Positions 53,405-62,709 of a stretch of DNA of 64,000 bases are shown here, piece by piece. Each line of letters starts with the position of its first letter. Positions within the stretch are counted from its first letter, which is position 1. The notes beneath the pieces are model-generated. The model saw only the letters and a list, made by a program, of their open reading frames with translations, was not told the origin of the DNA and did not search any database. Both the position numbers and the translations under genes were made by a program. Source of the stretch: Anaerolinea thermophila (lineage in GTDB: Bacteria; Chloroflexota; Anaerolineae; Anaerolineales; Anaerolineaceae); the NCBI RefSeq assembly GCF_020723905.1, contig NZ_DYHZ01000001.1, positions 427,501 through 491,500 on the forward strand. The letters run 5' to 3'.

Positions 53405-54490
53405 GTGTTAAGTATTGAGACCGCTGCTTTTCATTACCCGTTTGTCTTCCTGGAAGAAGATTCTTCCACCGTCGAGATTAATCTCGAACTCGAAAAACCG
53501 CTTCCCTGCTCTACTCAACCTCAGGAAAGCGGTTTTTATCGTCCCGGACGGATTCACTTTGCCCGGGATGGACATCACCCCCTGGAACTGGTGCTTTACC
53601 ATAACCCGGCGACGGCTCGTTTCATTTACCTGCACGAGCAACCCGCCGATGCCCATTTGCTTCGCATTGTCGGTCTAAAAGAAACCCTCCCTGCTGAACG
53701 CATGATTACCCTGCCGGGGCAGTTGTGCCTCGGCGCAGCACGGACTGCAGTCATCGGGGAAGCCATTCAGGGTCTTTTTACTGCGCCCCCCTTGCAGGAA
53801 AGTTTGCGCCAGTACACTCAGGAACAAATTGCCGTCTTCCCCATTGCGCGAGAGGGGTTGAAATACCAGATTGCCGAAGCCCTGTTCACCACACAGGGAT
53901 ATTACTGTGACGAAATCCTTCTGGATGCCCACCATGTCTTTGACCATACCGTGCCCCTGTACAACCGTAAGGTGGAAATGACCCTCTTCAAGGATAAGGA
54001 CCTTGAGCCGGCGCAACGGAATGCAGTCAAGGTTGCCATCATCGGCGACAGCATTGCCAGCGGACTGGTAATGCGGGAAGTCATTGAACACATCCGACGG
54101 CGATTCCCCGCCCTGGAACGGGTAGAGGTGATTGCTCCACTGGCAACAGTGCGCGGATTGACGCGGCTGACGCGCACCTCTTTCAACGGGAGCATCCCCG
54201 TGCGCGCCCATGTGTTTGAAACCCTGCTCAACGCCCTGCCACCCGATTACTACTACTCGGCGCACTTTAACATCCCCGAACTGCACATCCGCCCCGATTT
54301 GGAACATGCCTACCGGCAGTGGTGGGGCATGGATGCCGCCGGACAGTGGATTGCCGATACCGCCTGCGCCGGGTATGGCTGGAGCGAGGTCTTTTACTCT
54401 CCCCGCAAGCAAATTCAGATGATTAATGAAGAACTCCATCGGCGGCACGGGATGACCCTCGCCGAGATTCTGCGCCGCAATTTGCAATGA
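53405..54490 (+). CDS. Phosphoribosyltransferase-like protein of unknown role
   Basis: A 361-residue cytoplasmic protein. The C-terminal half contains VKVAIIGDSIASGLVM (208-223), which resembles the PRPP-binding loop of type I phosphoribosyltransferases (hydrophobic strand, Asp-Ser/Asp, Gly), followed by LERVEVIAPLATVRGL, a typical next strand. Dimer flap and other catalytic elements are not obvious, and no biosynthetic partner is nearby, so it may be a divergent regulatory PRTase. GTG 53405 is preceded by GGGAG at eight bases. It overlaps the MurJ start by ATGA. Confidence 0.5.
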   Translation: MLSIETAAFHYPFVFLEEDSSTVEINLELEKPLPCSTQPQESGFYRPGRIHFARDGHHPLELVLYHNPATARFIYLHEQPADAHLLRIVGLKETLPAERMITLPGQLCLGAARTAVIGEAIQGLFTAPPLQESLRQYTQEQIAVFPIAREGLKYQIAEALFTTQGYYCDEILLDAHHVFDHTVPLYNRKVEMTLFKDKDLEPAQRNAVKVAIIGDSIASGLVMREVIEHIRRRFPALERVEVIAPLATVRGLTRLTRTSFNGSIPVRAHVFETLLNALPPDYYYSAHFNIPELHIRPDLEHAYRQWWGMDAAGQWIADTACAGYGWSEVFYSPRKQIQMINEELHRRHGMTLAEILRRNLQ

Positions 54491-56076
54491 GTCAGCCTGA
54501 CCGTTCTCCCCTGCATCAAATTGCCCGCGCCGCCGGTACGGTGATGAGCGCCTACATCCTGGTACAGATTGCCGGTCTGGTGCGGGGCATTTTGATTTAC
54601 CGCGCTTTTGGCACCTCGAGTGAACTGGATTCGTTCAACGCCGCCAACCGGGTTGCGGAACTGCTTTTCAACCTGATGGCAGGCGGTGCATTAGGCTCTG
54701 CCTTCATTCCCACCTTCACCGGATTACTGGCAAAGGAAAACCGCCAGCGGGCATGGCAACTGGCTTCGGCAATTGCCACCCTGTTGTTCGGGGTGCTCAG
54801 CCTTATCTGCCTGGTGGTCTTCATTTTTGCGCCGCAGGTGGTGCGGCACGGCTTATTCATCCTCTCGCCAGAGCGCTCCATCGGACAGGAAGACATGACC
54901 GTCTCCCTTTTGCGCTTGCTGTTGCCTACGGTGGTCATCTTTGGTTTGAGCGGGCTGGTGATGGGCATTTTAAACGCGCATCAGCGCTTCTGGTTGCCAG
55001 CGCTGGCGCCCGCCATGTACTCGCTGGGGCAAATCGGCGGGGTGCTGTTCCTGCCGGCCGGAATGGGCATTTACCGGCTTGCCGCTGGTGCATTGATCGG
55101 CTCCCTCCTGCACTTACTGGTTCAATTTCCAGACCTGTTGAAACTGGGCGGACGCTTTAAACCCATGATTGGGCTGGACATGCCTGAAGTCCGCGAGGTC
55201 GGTAAACTCATGGCACCGCGAGTGCTGGGCGCGGCAGTGGTGCAGATCAACTTCATTGTCAACACTGTTCTGGCGCTCAGCCTTGCCGAAGGCAGCGTCT
55301 CCGCGGTGACGCTGGCGTTCACCTGGATGCTCATGCCGCAGGCGATCATCGCCCAGTCCATTGCCATCGCTGCCCTGCCCACCTTCTCCGCGCAGGTGGC
55401 ACTGGGCAAACTGGATGAACTGCGCTCCTCCCTGGCTGGGGCGCTCCGCGGAGTGATCTTCCTTTCCCTGCCCGCCGCGGTTGGGCTGATTCTCATCCGC
55501 ACGCCGTTGATTCGTTTCCTGTATGAAGGGGGCAGTTTCACCGCCCGGTCCACCGAAATGGTCACGTGGGCACTGCTCTGGTATGCAGTGGGACTACCCG
55601 CCCACTGTCTGCTGGAAGTGTTGGTACGGGCATTTTACGCCCTGCACGATACGCGCACGCCGGTGGGGGTGGGCGTGGCGGCAATGGCGTTGAACATTGC
55701 TTTGAGTTTCCTCTTCACCGGGCTGTTTGCCCGCATCGGGTGGATGCCGCATGGCGGGCTGGCACTGGCAAATTCGCTGGCTACCCTGCTGGAAATGCTC
55801 ACCCTGCTAATTTGGCTTCGAAAGCGCCTGCAAGGGCTGGAAGGACGCCGTGTGCTGGGAGCCCTGCTCTCTGCCAGCGCAGGCTCGCTGGTGCTGGCAG
55901 GCGGAATTACCCTCTTCCTGCGCTGGACATCCCTGCCGGATGTTCTTCACATAGCGGGAAGCGCCGTTCTCGGGCTGGGGGTGTATGGAGTGCTTCTGAT
56001 CGTCTTACAAGTGCCAGAAACGCACACCCTGAGGCGCGCAGTCCTGCAAAAAGTGCCTTTTCTCCATCGCCGGTAA
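54487..56076 (+). CDS. murJ: Lipid II flippase MurJ
   Basis: A 529-residue polytopic protein of the MATE/MviN fold with about 14 helices. Recognisable elements are SAYILVQIAGLVRGILIYRAFG at the start, GALGSAFIPTF, and ALHDTRTPV in the middle, all typical of MurJ, which moves lipid-linked peptidoglycan precursor across the membrane. It is translationally coupled to the PRTase-like gene through the ATGA overlap. The presence of murJ implies a peptidoglycan-type wall or at least a related polymer. Confidence 0.92.
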   Translation: MSQPDRSPLHQIARAAGTVMSAYILVQIAGLVRGILIYRAFGTSSELDSFNAANRVAELLFNLMAGGALGSAFIPTFTGLLAKENRQRAWQLASAIATLLFGVLSLICLVVFIFAPQVVRHGLFILSPERSIGQEDMTVSLLRLLLPTVVIFGLSGLVMGILNAHQRFWLPALAPAMYSLGQIGGVLFLPAGMGIYRLAAGALIGSLLHLLVQFPDLLKLGGRFKPMIGLDMPEVREVGKLMAPRVLGAAVVQINFIVNTVLALSLAEGSVSAVTLAFTWMLMPQAIIAQSIAIAALPTFSAQVALGKLDELRSSLAGALRGVIFLSLPAAVGLILIRTPLIRFLYEGGSFTARSTEMVTWALLWYAVGLPAHCLLEVLVRAFYALHDTRTPVGVGVAAMALNIALSFLFTGLFARIGWMPHGGLALANSLATLLEMLTLLIWLRKRLQGLEGRRVLGALLSASAGSLVLAGGITLFLRWTSLPDVLHIAGSAVLGLGVYGVLLIVLQVPETHTLRRAVLQKVPFLHRR

Positions 56077-56148
56077 ACCTTTCACAGGAAAAGTCCGCGG
56101 AAAGGGATATAATGACTGTGTATCCCACTTCTGCTCACAGGTGAACCC

Positions 56149-56895
56149 ATGCGCAAGTTTTTTGAAGAATTCCTGAAAAAGACCGCCTATGAATCCCTTT
56201 CGCCTTCACCCCAGGAACAGGGCATCCCTCAACCGCCTGTAGAACTGCCTTACCCGGATGGAGCAGGCCTCATTCCTCTGCCCGCTCCAGAGACGTGGAA
56301 CATTCCATCGGCGGATTTACGCCAGACCATAGAACAGCGCCGCACCCGCCGTCATTATGAACCGGTTGCGCTCACGCTGGAACAACTGGCGTATTTGCTA
56401 TGGCTGACCCAGGGAGTGCAGAAAAAATCCACGCGTGGGGTAACGCTGCGCACCGTCCCTTCGGCAGGAGCGCGCCACGCTTTTGAGACCGTTCTGCTGA
56501 TCAACCTTGTGGAAGGGCTGGAACCCGGCCTGTACCGTTATGTGGCAACTCAACATGCCCTGATCCGTCTGGAGGCTCCCGAGGACATCCGCGAACGGAT
56601 GACCATCGCCTGCTGGAATCAGGAACAGGTTCGGCAGAGCGCAGTGACCTTCCTGTGGGTTGCCGTCACCGAACGCATGGCATGGCGGTACGTGGAGAGG
56701 TCCATGCGTTACCTGCATCTGGACGCCGGTCATGTGTGCCAGAATCTCTATCTGGCGGCAGAATCGATTGGCTTCGGCGTTTGCGCTATTGCCGCCTTCC
56801 ACGATCAAAAGGTCAATGACCTGCTCCATCTGGATGGGGTGGATCAATTTGTAATCTACGTTGCCAGCGTAGGAAAACCCGCCATCAACCGATAA
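56149..56895 (+). CDS. SagB/ThcOx-type nitroreductase-fold oxidoreductase
   Basis: A 248-residue FMN-dependent protein of the SagB group. FMN-binding RRTRRHYE (about 62-69), LAYLLWLTQGV, the dimer segment RTVPSAGARHAFETVLLIN and LYRYVATQHAL define the fold; GHVCQNLYLAAESIGFGVCAIAAF is the second flavin-site helix. SagB enzymes oxidise azoline rings in thiazole/oxazole-modified peptides, but stand-alone members of unknown substrate are frequent, and no cyclodehydratase or precursor peptide gene is near. It has its own TATAAT at 56108 and AGGTGA as ribosome site. Confidence 0.85.
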   Translation: MRKFFEEFLKKTAYESLSPSPQEQGIPQPPVELPYPDGAGLIPLPAPETWNIPSADLRQTIEQRRTRRHYEPVALTLEQLAYLLWLTQGVQKKSTRGVTLRTVPSAGARHAFETVLLINLVEGLEPGLYRYVATQHALIRLEAPEDIRERMTIACWNQEQVRQSAVTFLWVAVTERMAWRYVERSMRYLHLDAGHVCQNLYLAAESIGFGVCAIAAFHDQKVNDLLHLDGVDQFVIYVASVGKPAINR

Positions 56896-56896
56896 T

Positions 56897-58402
56897 TCAG
56901 GGAATTTCAAGGCTCATTCCAACAGAGAGGGGGGCATCAGCCGCCCATGCGTTCGCCGCCGCGATTTGCTCCGGCGGCGTGCGCCATTTCATGGCAAGGA
57001 GCGGCAGGGTGTCGCCCACTTCCACAATGGTCTGAACAGGCTGCCCGTCCAGTTGCTTTTGTCGCCAGCGCCAGCGGAACACCTCAAAGCCGCCGTGTCC
57101 GGTGCGTCCATTAACCCGGTCCTCTGCCCACTCATTGCGCAGGATGCCTGTTTCCAGATCATGGGTGTTGTACAGCACCACCCGCTCGATGGCAAAATGC
57201 AGGGCAGGCTCCACCCACACGCGGTTGGTAACGGTATAGACATTGCCGTGACTGTCCACTTCGGTCACCAGCACTACATGGTCAAAGCCATCGCCTTTCC
57301 CGTACAGGTAAAGCACATCCCCTGCCGCAAGCGGGAACAGCCCGAAATCGAACGTGCCTGCCGGTTCAGCGAATCGTCGAATCAGGTAGGTGTCCGGCGG
57401 GAAGAGCGACCACGGTCTGCCGTTGACGTTTGGCTTGGGGAGCCAGAACGTTTTGGGTCCTTCGCTCCAGTCGCCGTAACCGGGCGGGAAGGACTGCGCA
57501 TCGTACAGGATGGACCATGCCAGAGGACCGCACATGGTGCGGGGACCTTCATTTTCGCCATCCCCCAGCCAGTTGATTCGAAAAGCCACCTGATAAGCCT
57601 GTTCGGTTGTCTCCGCCAGATAGGCATTGGCGACGGTTGCCCAGTCGGGTACCTCCCAGTGGGCTTGTTCCATTGTTCCGGCAGGGAGATCAGGCGCCAC
57701 GCCTGAAGTCACCATCCACCGGCAGGGGGTGAGTTTCATTGTGGGAAGGATGCCTTCATCCCCTTCCGGCTGAGCCGTCGGGCTGAGCCAGTAGGCGCGC
57801 ACATACTCCCCCCACACCCCATCCTGCGCCCGGGGGGTGAAAGGCACCGCCAGAATTTCCAGACCGCCCTGTGAACCACGGCGAAGCCATGCGGAAAATC
57901 CGGCAACATGGAGCGCATTCAGGGCTTTCTGAATCTGATAACGCGGGCGCACATCGGTGACTTCAAAGGCATAGACCCCATCCTGGCTGAGCAGGGCTTC
58001 TTTTTTTTCCGGATGCCAGACGCGAACCAGCGCGCGTTTTGCCAGCGGACGCTGCCATCCCAGTAAAGAGTCGGCATAGGCAAGCCATTGCTCCGGGGTT
58101 TCGCTCCGTTGCACTTCCTCCGCACGGCAACCGGCAGGTTCCTGCCAGAATGATTGCGCAGGTTCTTCCGTGCGGACAGGTTGAGAAGAGGATGGCGCCA
58201 GCGGCTCTTCCGGGAAAGGAGTGAGCAGGTCAGACGTGGGAACGACCTCCGTCGAGGATAACGGAACAGTTGCAGTAACCGAAGGAAGCGCGGCAGAGTT
58301 TTCCAACGGGAGAGAGGAACAGGAAACTGCCACCAGAAGGAAAAGCCCTCCTGCCAGCATACACCCTCCCCGCCATACCTGTCGCTTAAAAAAAGCCATC
58401 AT
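56897..58402 (-). CDS. Lipoprotein with cysteine-peptidase-like domain and LysM
   Basis: A 501-residue envelope protein. Lipobox VSCSS (Cys about 28) is followed by a Ser/Pro/Thr linker, an N-terminal domain of unknown type (about 95-260), a CHAP/NlpC-like peptidase domain with Cys in TMCGPLAW and His in GFDHVVLVTEVDSHGNVY, and a C-terminal LysM (VEVGDTLPLLAMKWRTPPEQIAAAN). It probably trims or binds peptidoglycan. No strong ribosome site was seen; ATG 58402 is chosen because the hydrophobic signal follows immediately and longer starts add a charged extension. Ends two bases from the convergent SagB gene. Confidence 0.75.
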   Translation of the reverse strand: MMAFFKRQVWRGGCMLAGGLFLLVAVSCSSLPLENSAALPSVTATVPLSSTEVVPTSDLLTPFPEEPLAPSSSQPVRTEEPAQSFWQEPAGCRAEEVQRSETPEQWLAYADSLLGWQRPLAKRALVRVWHPEKKEALLSQDGVYAFEVTDVRPRYQIQKALNALHVAGFSAWLRRGSQGGLEILAVPFTPRAQDGVWGEYVRAYWLSPTAQPEGDEGILPTMKLTPCRWMVTSGVAPDLPAGTMEQAHWEVPDWATVANAYLAETTEQAYQVAFRINWLGDGENEGPRTMCGPLAWSILYDAQSFPPGYGDWSEGPKTFWLPKPNVNGRPWSLFPPDTYLIRRFAEPAGTFDFGLFPLAAGDVLYLYGKGDGFDHVVLVTEVDSHGNVYTVTNRVWVEPALHFAIERVVLYNTHDLETGILRNEWAEDRVNGRTGHGGFEVFRWRWRQKQLDGQPVQTIVEVGDTLPLLAMKWRTPPEQIAAANAWAADAPLSVGMSLEIP

Positions 58403-58487
58403 GTTTCGAAGGTTTCCCAACTTGCGCGTATAATTTCCATCATCTCGTTCCCCTGATTTTAACACACCCCCGATAAGGACATTCCCC

Positions 58488-59255
58488 ATGGAACAACCCT
58501 ATCCCATTCTCGAATTTGACCCCGACCCCACTGCCATCCTTAACCCGCACTGCCCATCCTGCGAGGCAGTACAAAGCACACGGGCAGTACTGTGCTTCTT
58601 TGCCGACATTCTCAAGGAAAGTGTGGAGAGAGGCGAACTGCGCGTCATCGGCATGCTGGGTTCAGAAATCGGCGAAAACCCCATCTACCTGCACGAAACT
58701 CCCACCCGTCCGCCGGTGATCGTCATCCATCCCGGCGTTGGCGCTCCGCTGGCGGCAGGTTTTCTGGAAGAAATTCTCTCCATGGGGGTGGAAAAAGTCA
58801 TCGTCTACGGAGGATGCGGGGTGCTTAAACCCGAAATTCGGGTTGGCGATGCACTGATTCCCGTGGAAGCCGTGCGAGATGAAGGCACCTCCTATCATTA
58901 TCTTCCTCCTTCACGGAGCGTATCCGCTTCGCTCCAGGCGGTGCAGGCGCTGGAGCAGGTCTGCCGCGCCATGGGCGTGCATTACCGCACCACCAAAACC
59001 TGGACAACCGATGCTTTTTACCGTGAAACGCCTGCCAAACGCGCCCGACGGCTTGCTGAAGGATGTGAAATTGTGGAAATGGAAGCGGCGGCGCTGTTTG
59101 CGGTGGCGCGGTTCCGCAAGGTGACGCTGGGGCAGATTGTGTACGGCGGAGATCTGGTGCTTCCTGAAGGCTGGGACAGCAGAGCGTGGAACTCCCGCCG
59201 GGGCGCGCGGCGGTTGCTGTACGAGATTGCGCTGGAGGCGGTGCGGCAATGTTAA
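58488..59255 (+). CDS. Nucleoside phosphorylase (PNP/UDP family)
   Basis: A 255-residue phosphorylase that cleaves nucleosides to base and ribose 1-phosphate. PNP_UDP_1 signatures are IVYGGCGVLKPEIRVGDALIP (phosphate and base site), the MEAAALFAVARF helix with the catalytic Glu-Met-Glu triad, and the C-terminal Asp-containing GGDLVLPEGW. The uridine phosphorylase branch fits best. GATAAGGAC is the ribosome site. It divides its upstream region with the LysM lipoprotein gene, where a plus-strand TATAAT at 58429 is the likely -10. Confidence 0.87.
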   Translation: MEQPYPILEFDPDPTAILNPHCPSCEAVQSTRAVLCFFADILKESVERGELRVIGMLGSEIGENPIYLHETPTRPPVIVIHPGVGAPLAAGFLEEILSMGVEKVIVYGGCGVLKPEIRVGDALIPVEAVRDEGTSYHYLPPSRSVSASLQAVQALEQVCRAMGVHYRTTKTWTTDAFYRETPAKRARRLAEGCEIVEMEAAALFAVARFRKVTLGQIVYGGDLVLPEGWDSRAWNSRRGARRLLYEIALEAVRQC

Positions 59256-59710
59256 CCTCTTCCCCTCAGGAACGCATCATCCTGCGCCCTTTCCAGCCGC
59301 AGGATCAACAACCAGCCCGTGAACTGGTACTGGAAGGTCTGGTGGAACACTGGGGGTTTCTTGACCCCACCCTCAACCCGGATTTGAACAATATTGCTCT
59401 TACCTATGCGAAAGGCTTGTTCCTGACCGCATGGCAGGGAAAGACGCTGGTCGGAACCGGGGCGTTCCTGCCGGTAGACGGGGAGACCGTGCAGATTGTG
59501 CGCATGTCGGTGCGGAAAAGCCACCGGCGGTTGGGACTGGGAAAGCGTATTCTGGAAGCCCTGCTGCAGGAAGCAACACGCCGGGGATACCGGCGTGCCA
59601 TTCTCGAAACCACCGCCACGTGGACGGAAGTGATTGCCTTTTACCTGCAATGCGGATTCGCCATCACCCATTATGCGGATGGCGATGTGTACTTTGAGCG
59701 CTGGCTTTAG
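59249..59710 (+). CDS. GNAT-family N-acetyltransferase
   Basis: A 153-residue acetyltransferase. Motif [20 protein letters not shown] (acetyl-CoA loop RRxGxG/A) and motif [14 protein letters not shown] are intact. Substrate unknown. The ATG overlaps the phosphorylase stop (ATGTTAA), suggesting coupling; an earlier in-frame ATG at 59186 is inside the neighbour and lacks a ribosome site. Its stop shares four bases with the convergent lipA stop (TTAG). Confidence 0.9.
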   Translation: MLTSSPQERIILRPFQPQDQQPARELVLEGLVEHWGFLDPTLNPDLNNIALTYAKGLFLTAWQGKTLVGTGAFLPVDGETVQIVRMSVRKSHRRLGLGKRILEALLQEATRRGYRRAILETTATWTEVIAFYLQCGFAITHYADGDVYFERWL

Positions 59711-60636
59711 CCATACAACTGGCGATGCACGGCACTGAGCGCGCGCACCTGTTCAGCCGCATGGTAGGAAGAACGCACCAGCGGACCGCTCTCCACCCAC
59801 TTGAAGCCAATTTGATAACCAAACTCGCGCAGTTCTTCAAACTCTTCAGGGTGATAGTAGCGTGAAATGGGCAGATGCTGGCGGCTTGGCTGGAGGTACT
59901 GTCCAATGGTCAAAATGTCCACCCCCCAAGAGCGCAAATCTTCCATGACGGCTTTGACTTCATCCATGGTCTCGCCCAGACCCACCATGATGCCCGACTT
60001 GGTGAGCACATCCGGATCCATCTGTTTTGCGTGGGTCAGGGTAGCGCGCGCCCACTCATAGCGATCCTGTGGCTGGACCAGTCTAAACAACCGTGGGACG
60101 GTCTCCACATTGTGGTTGAGGATTTCGGGGCGGGCATTCATGACAATGCGCAGGGCTTCCGCACTGCCCTTGAAATCCGGAATCAACACCTCGATGGAAC
60201 AGCCGGGGTGAATTTCGCGAATGCGTTGAATGACCATGGCAAAGATAGGCGCGCCGCCGTCGTGGCGGTCATCGCGGTTGACGCTGGTAATCACGGCATG
60301 CTTCAAATTCATGGCTTTGACGGCTTGCGCCACCCGCTCAGGCTCCAGAAAATCCAGTGCCGCGGGCTTCCCCCGTTTGATGTCGCAGAAGCCGCAGGTA
60401 CGGGTGCAGACATCCCCTAACATTAAAAAGGTTGCCGTGCCAGATCCCCAGCATTCGCCCATGTTGGGACAACCGGCTTCCTCGCACACAGTGTGCAGGG
60501 CTTTTTGACGCATTAATTTTTGCAACCATTCGTAAGTCTCTCCCGATGGGGCGCGAACGCGAATCCAGGAAGGACGACGAATGGGTGTCGTATCCATTTT
60601 TTGCGGATCTACCCGATCGCGGGTTGCATCAACCAT
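59707..60636 (-). CDS. lipA: Lipoyl synthase
   Basis: A 309-residue radical-SAM enzyme inserting two sulfurs into protein-bound octanoate. The auxiliary cluster cysteines are 51, 56 and 62 ([12 protein letters not shown]) and the radical-SAM triad 77, 81, 84 (CTRTCGFCD). [10 protein letters not shown] and the C-terminal VRSSYHA serine ligand are present. ATG 60636 has AGGAGG eight bases upstream and lies about 22 bases from the start of a consensus promoter; the open frame extends upstream but through that promoter. lipB and 2-oxoacid dehydrogenase genes are not in the window. Confidence 0.97.
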   Translation of the reverse strand: MVDATRDRVDPQKMDTTPIRRPSWIRVRAPSGETYEWLQKLMRQKALHTVCEEAGCPNMGECWGSGTATFLMLGDVCTRTCGFCDIKRGKPAALDFLEPERVAQAVKAMNLKHAVITSVNRDDRHDGGAPIFAMVIQRIREIHPGCSIEVLIPDFKGSAEALRIVMNARPEILNHNVETVPRLFRLVQPQDRYEWARATLTHAKQMDPDVLTKSGIMVGLGETMDEVKAVMEDLRSWGVDILTIGQYLQPSRQHLPISRYYHPEEFEELREFGYQIGFKWVESGPLVRSSYHAAEQVRALSAVHRQLYG

Positions 60637-60664
60637 GACTGTGACCTCCTCATCCGTTGGGTGG

Positions 60665-60693
60665 ATTGTATCAGGGGGGCAAAGCGCTGTCAA
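60665..60693 (-). promoter_or_regulatory. lipA promoter
   Basis: On the minus strand TTGACA (60688-60693), 17 bases and TACAAT (60665-60670). Expected start near 60658, giving a short leader before ATG 60636. Confidence 0.75.
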
Positions 60694-60812
60694 CTCGAGG
60701 TATAGCATTAATGCAACAAAATTTCTCCAAAATAAAAAGAGGGCGGAGAATACCTTTTTCCGGCGCACCCATTCCAGGTACAATGGGTTATGTTTCTGAA
60801 AAGGATATACCC

Positions 60813-61289
60813 ATGACCGCGAAGCGACTCAAACAACCCAACTCGCGCCACTGTTTCGTGTGTGGCATCGAAAATCCTGTCGGATTGAAACTGAAGATTT
60901 ATCAAGTAGAAGAAGGTGTCATCGAGACCACCTACACCGCGCCGGAACATTTTCAGGGCTATCCCGGCGTATTGCACGGCGGCATCATCGCCACCCTGCT
61001 GGATGAAATCAGCGGACGGGCACACATGGGCGATCCCTCTCAACCGCGCTTCATGTACACCGGCAAACTGGAAGTGATCTACCGCAAAAATGTGCCCATC
61101 GGCAAACCCCTGCGGATTGTCGGGAAAAAACTGGAAAACCGGGGACGCGCCGCACAGGCGTGGGCAGGGATTTACGATGAGGAAGGCAACCTGCTAGCCG
61201 AAGGCACCACCCTGCTCTTCGACATCCCTCCTCACATGCTTCCATTGAAGGATCTGGAAGAACTGGGCTGGAAGGTCTATCCGGATTAA
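60813..61289 (+). CDS. PaaI-family hotdog thioesterase
   Basis: A 158-residue acyl-CoA-thioesterase-like protein. Opening [12 protein letters not shown] is the typical start of the PaaI/YbdB subgroup; [18 protein letters not shown] is the hotdog helix with the active-site HGG. Substrate unknown. ATG 60813 follows AAAGGAT; ATG 60783 in the same frame lies within the -10 box TACAAT (60779-60784) and is rejected. The stop codon overlaps that of the convergent NfeD gene in TTAA. Confidence 0.88.
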   Translation: MTAKRLKQPNSRHCFVCGIENPVGLKLKIYQVEEGVIETTYTAPEHFQGYPGVLHGGIIATLLDEISGRAHMGDPSQPRFMYTGKLEVIYRKNVPIGKPLRIVGKKLENRGRAAQAWAGIYDEEGNLLAEGTTLLFDIPPHMLPLKDLEELGWKVYPD

Positions 61290-62611
61290 TTCACCCGTTT
61301 CACAATCAGACGGATGCCCTCCACCCGCACCACCTCTACCCGTGCGCCGCGTGGAATGGGTACCGTCGGATCCACATTCTCAGCAGTCCAGAGTTCACTG
61401 CCCAGTTGCACATTCCCTACGGGATTCAGGTCACTGCGGGCATAACCTGTCTGCCCAACCAGCGATTCCTGCCCGATACGGATAGGCGCGCGCTGCGCGC
61501 GCAGGGCAAAAGCCATCGCCGCCATGAAGACCACCCCCAGAGTAACCCCCGTGCCAATCACCAGAGGCACCGAGACGCGCGGCGTACCGGGGATGTTGGG
61601 GGAGTTGAAAAGCACCAGCGCCCCCACAATGAACGAGGCAACCCCGGCGGCAGTCAGCGCACCGTGTGTGGGTGATTGAATATCCAGCACAAACAGAATA
61701 AACGCCATCACCAGGAAGATGATCCCAAACCAGTTAACCGGCAGGATGCCCAGTCCAAACACTGCCAGGGTGACGCAAACCGCCCCAATGAACCCCGCCA
61801 CCCAGCCACCCGGGCTGGACAGTTCAATGAGGATTGCCTGCACACCAATTGAAAGCAACAGGAAGACCAGATTGGGATTTGCCAGCACCACCAGCACCTG
61901 TTCCATGAAGGTCAGCGGCACTTCCACAACCACAGCGCCGGCGGTGCGCAGGGTGCGCTGACTGTCGCCAAACTCAATGGAAAGCCCATCCAGTTTGCGG
62001 AGCAGGGTGGGCAAATCGGGAGCAACCAGATCCACAAGACCATTTTCCACCGCTTCACTGGCTGAGACGGCGCGGGCGTTTTCAATCATTTCCTCCGCCA
62101 GCCGTACAGCAGACTCACCGCGCCGCAGGGTCAAACCACGCGCGCTGGCTTTGAGGATTTCCTTAACCTTGCTTTCCATGGTCTCACCGATATCCTCGCC
62201 CTGACCGCCCACCGGGCTGGCGGCACCAATTGAGGTCTCGGGAGCCATGGCAGCGGCATGTCCCGCCAGGGTCAGCATGGCGCCTGCTGAAGCCGCCATC
62301 GCTCCTGCAGGCGAAACGTACACCACCACCGGAACCGGACTGTTACGGATTTGCTGAATCAGGCGGTTCATGACATCAATTTGCCCGCCGGGCGTATCCA
62401 GTTCCAGAATCAGCGCTTCGGCGCCGCGCTCCTCTGCCGTGCGCATGGCACGCTTGAGGGTTTCCTGCCAGATGGGATTGAGCGGACCTTCCAGGCGAAC
62501 CGTGACCACTACCGGCAAATCGCCCTGAGCGTACAGGGGAGCGGCTGTGCCCAGCCAGCCCCACGCCAACAGCACCAGAATGACCAGACGTACCCAGTTC
62601 AGCCTACCCAT
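61286..62611 (-). CDS. NfeD-type membrane serine protease (ClpP-like)
   Basis: A 441-residue protein with a signal/TM segment (about 8-28), an external Clp-fold serine protease domain, four or so membrane helices (about 230-350) and a C-terminal OB-fold. Nucleophile candidate Ser108 in AMAASAGAML, LDTPGGQIDVM oxyanion strand, GAASPV motif, then GQTGYARSDLNPVGNVQLG as the OB-fold. In the family, Lys is the general base; it lies probably in the segment MESKVKEILKA. The role is membrane protein turnover, often with stomatin/SPFH proteins, none of which is nearby. Start 62611 has TGGAGG; the longer frame to 62722 crosses its TATAAT. Confidence 0.9.
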   Translation of the reverse strand: MGRLNWVRLVILVLLAWGWLGTAAPLYAQGDLPVVVTVRLEGPLNPIWQETLKRAMRTAEERGAEALILELDTPGGQIDVMNRLIQQIRNSPVPVVVYVSPAGAMAASAGAMLTLAGHAAAMAPETSIGAASPVGGQGEDIGETMESKVKEILKASARGLTLRRGESAVRLAEEMIENARAVSASEAVENGLVDLVAPDLPTLLRKLDGLSIEFGDSQRTLRTAGAVVVEVPLTFMEQVLVVLANPNLVFLLLSIGVQAILIELSSPGGWVAGFIGAVCVTLAVFGLGILPVNWFGIIFLVMAFILFVLDIQSPTHGALTAAGVASFIVGALVLFNSPNIPGTPRVSVPLVIGTGVTLGVVFMAAMAFALRAQRAPIRIGQESLVGQTGYARSDLNPVGNVQLGSELWTAENVDPTVPIPRGARVEVVRVEGIRLIVKRVN

Positions 62612-62709
62612 AACGTCCTCCACTTCCATTATAAGGCAAATAAGGGGGAAAACCTTTACCGGACTGTACCTCGTACAAACATGGCGCGAACAGATTTCCC
62701 GGCTGAGGT

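Noticed and set aside
56149-56895. Thiazole/oxazole-modified peptide cluster around the SagB-like gene
   Set aside because: No cyclodehydratase, precursor peptide, protease or exporter gene adjoins it; neighbours are murJ and a LysM lipoprotein.
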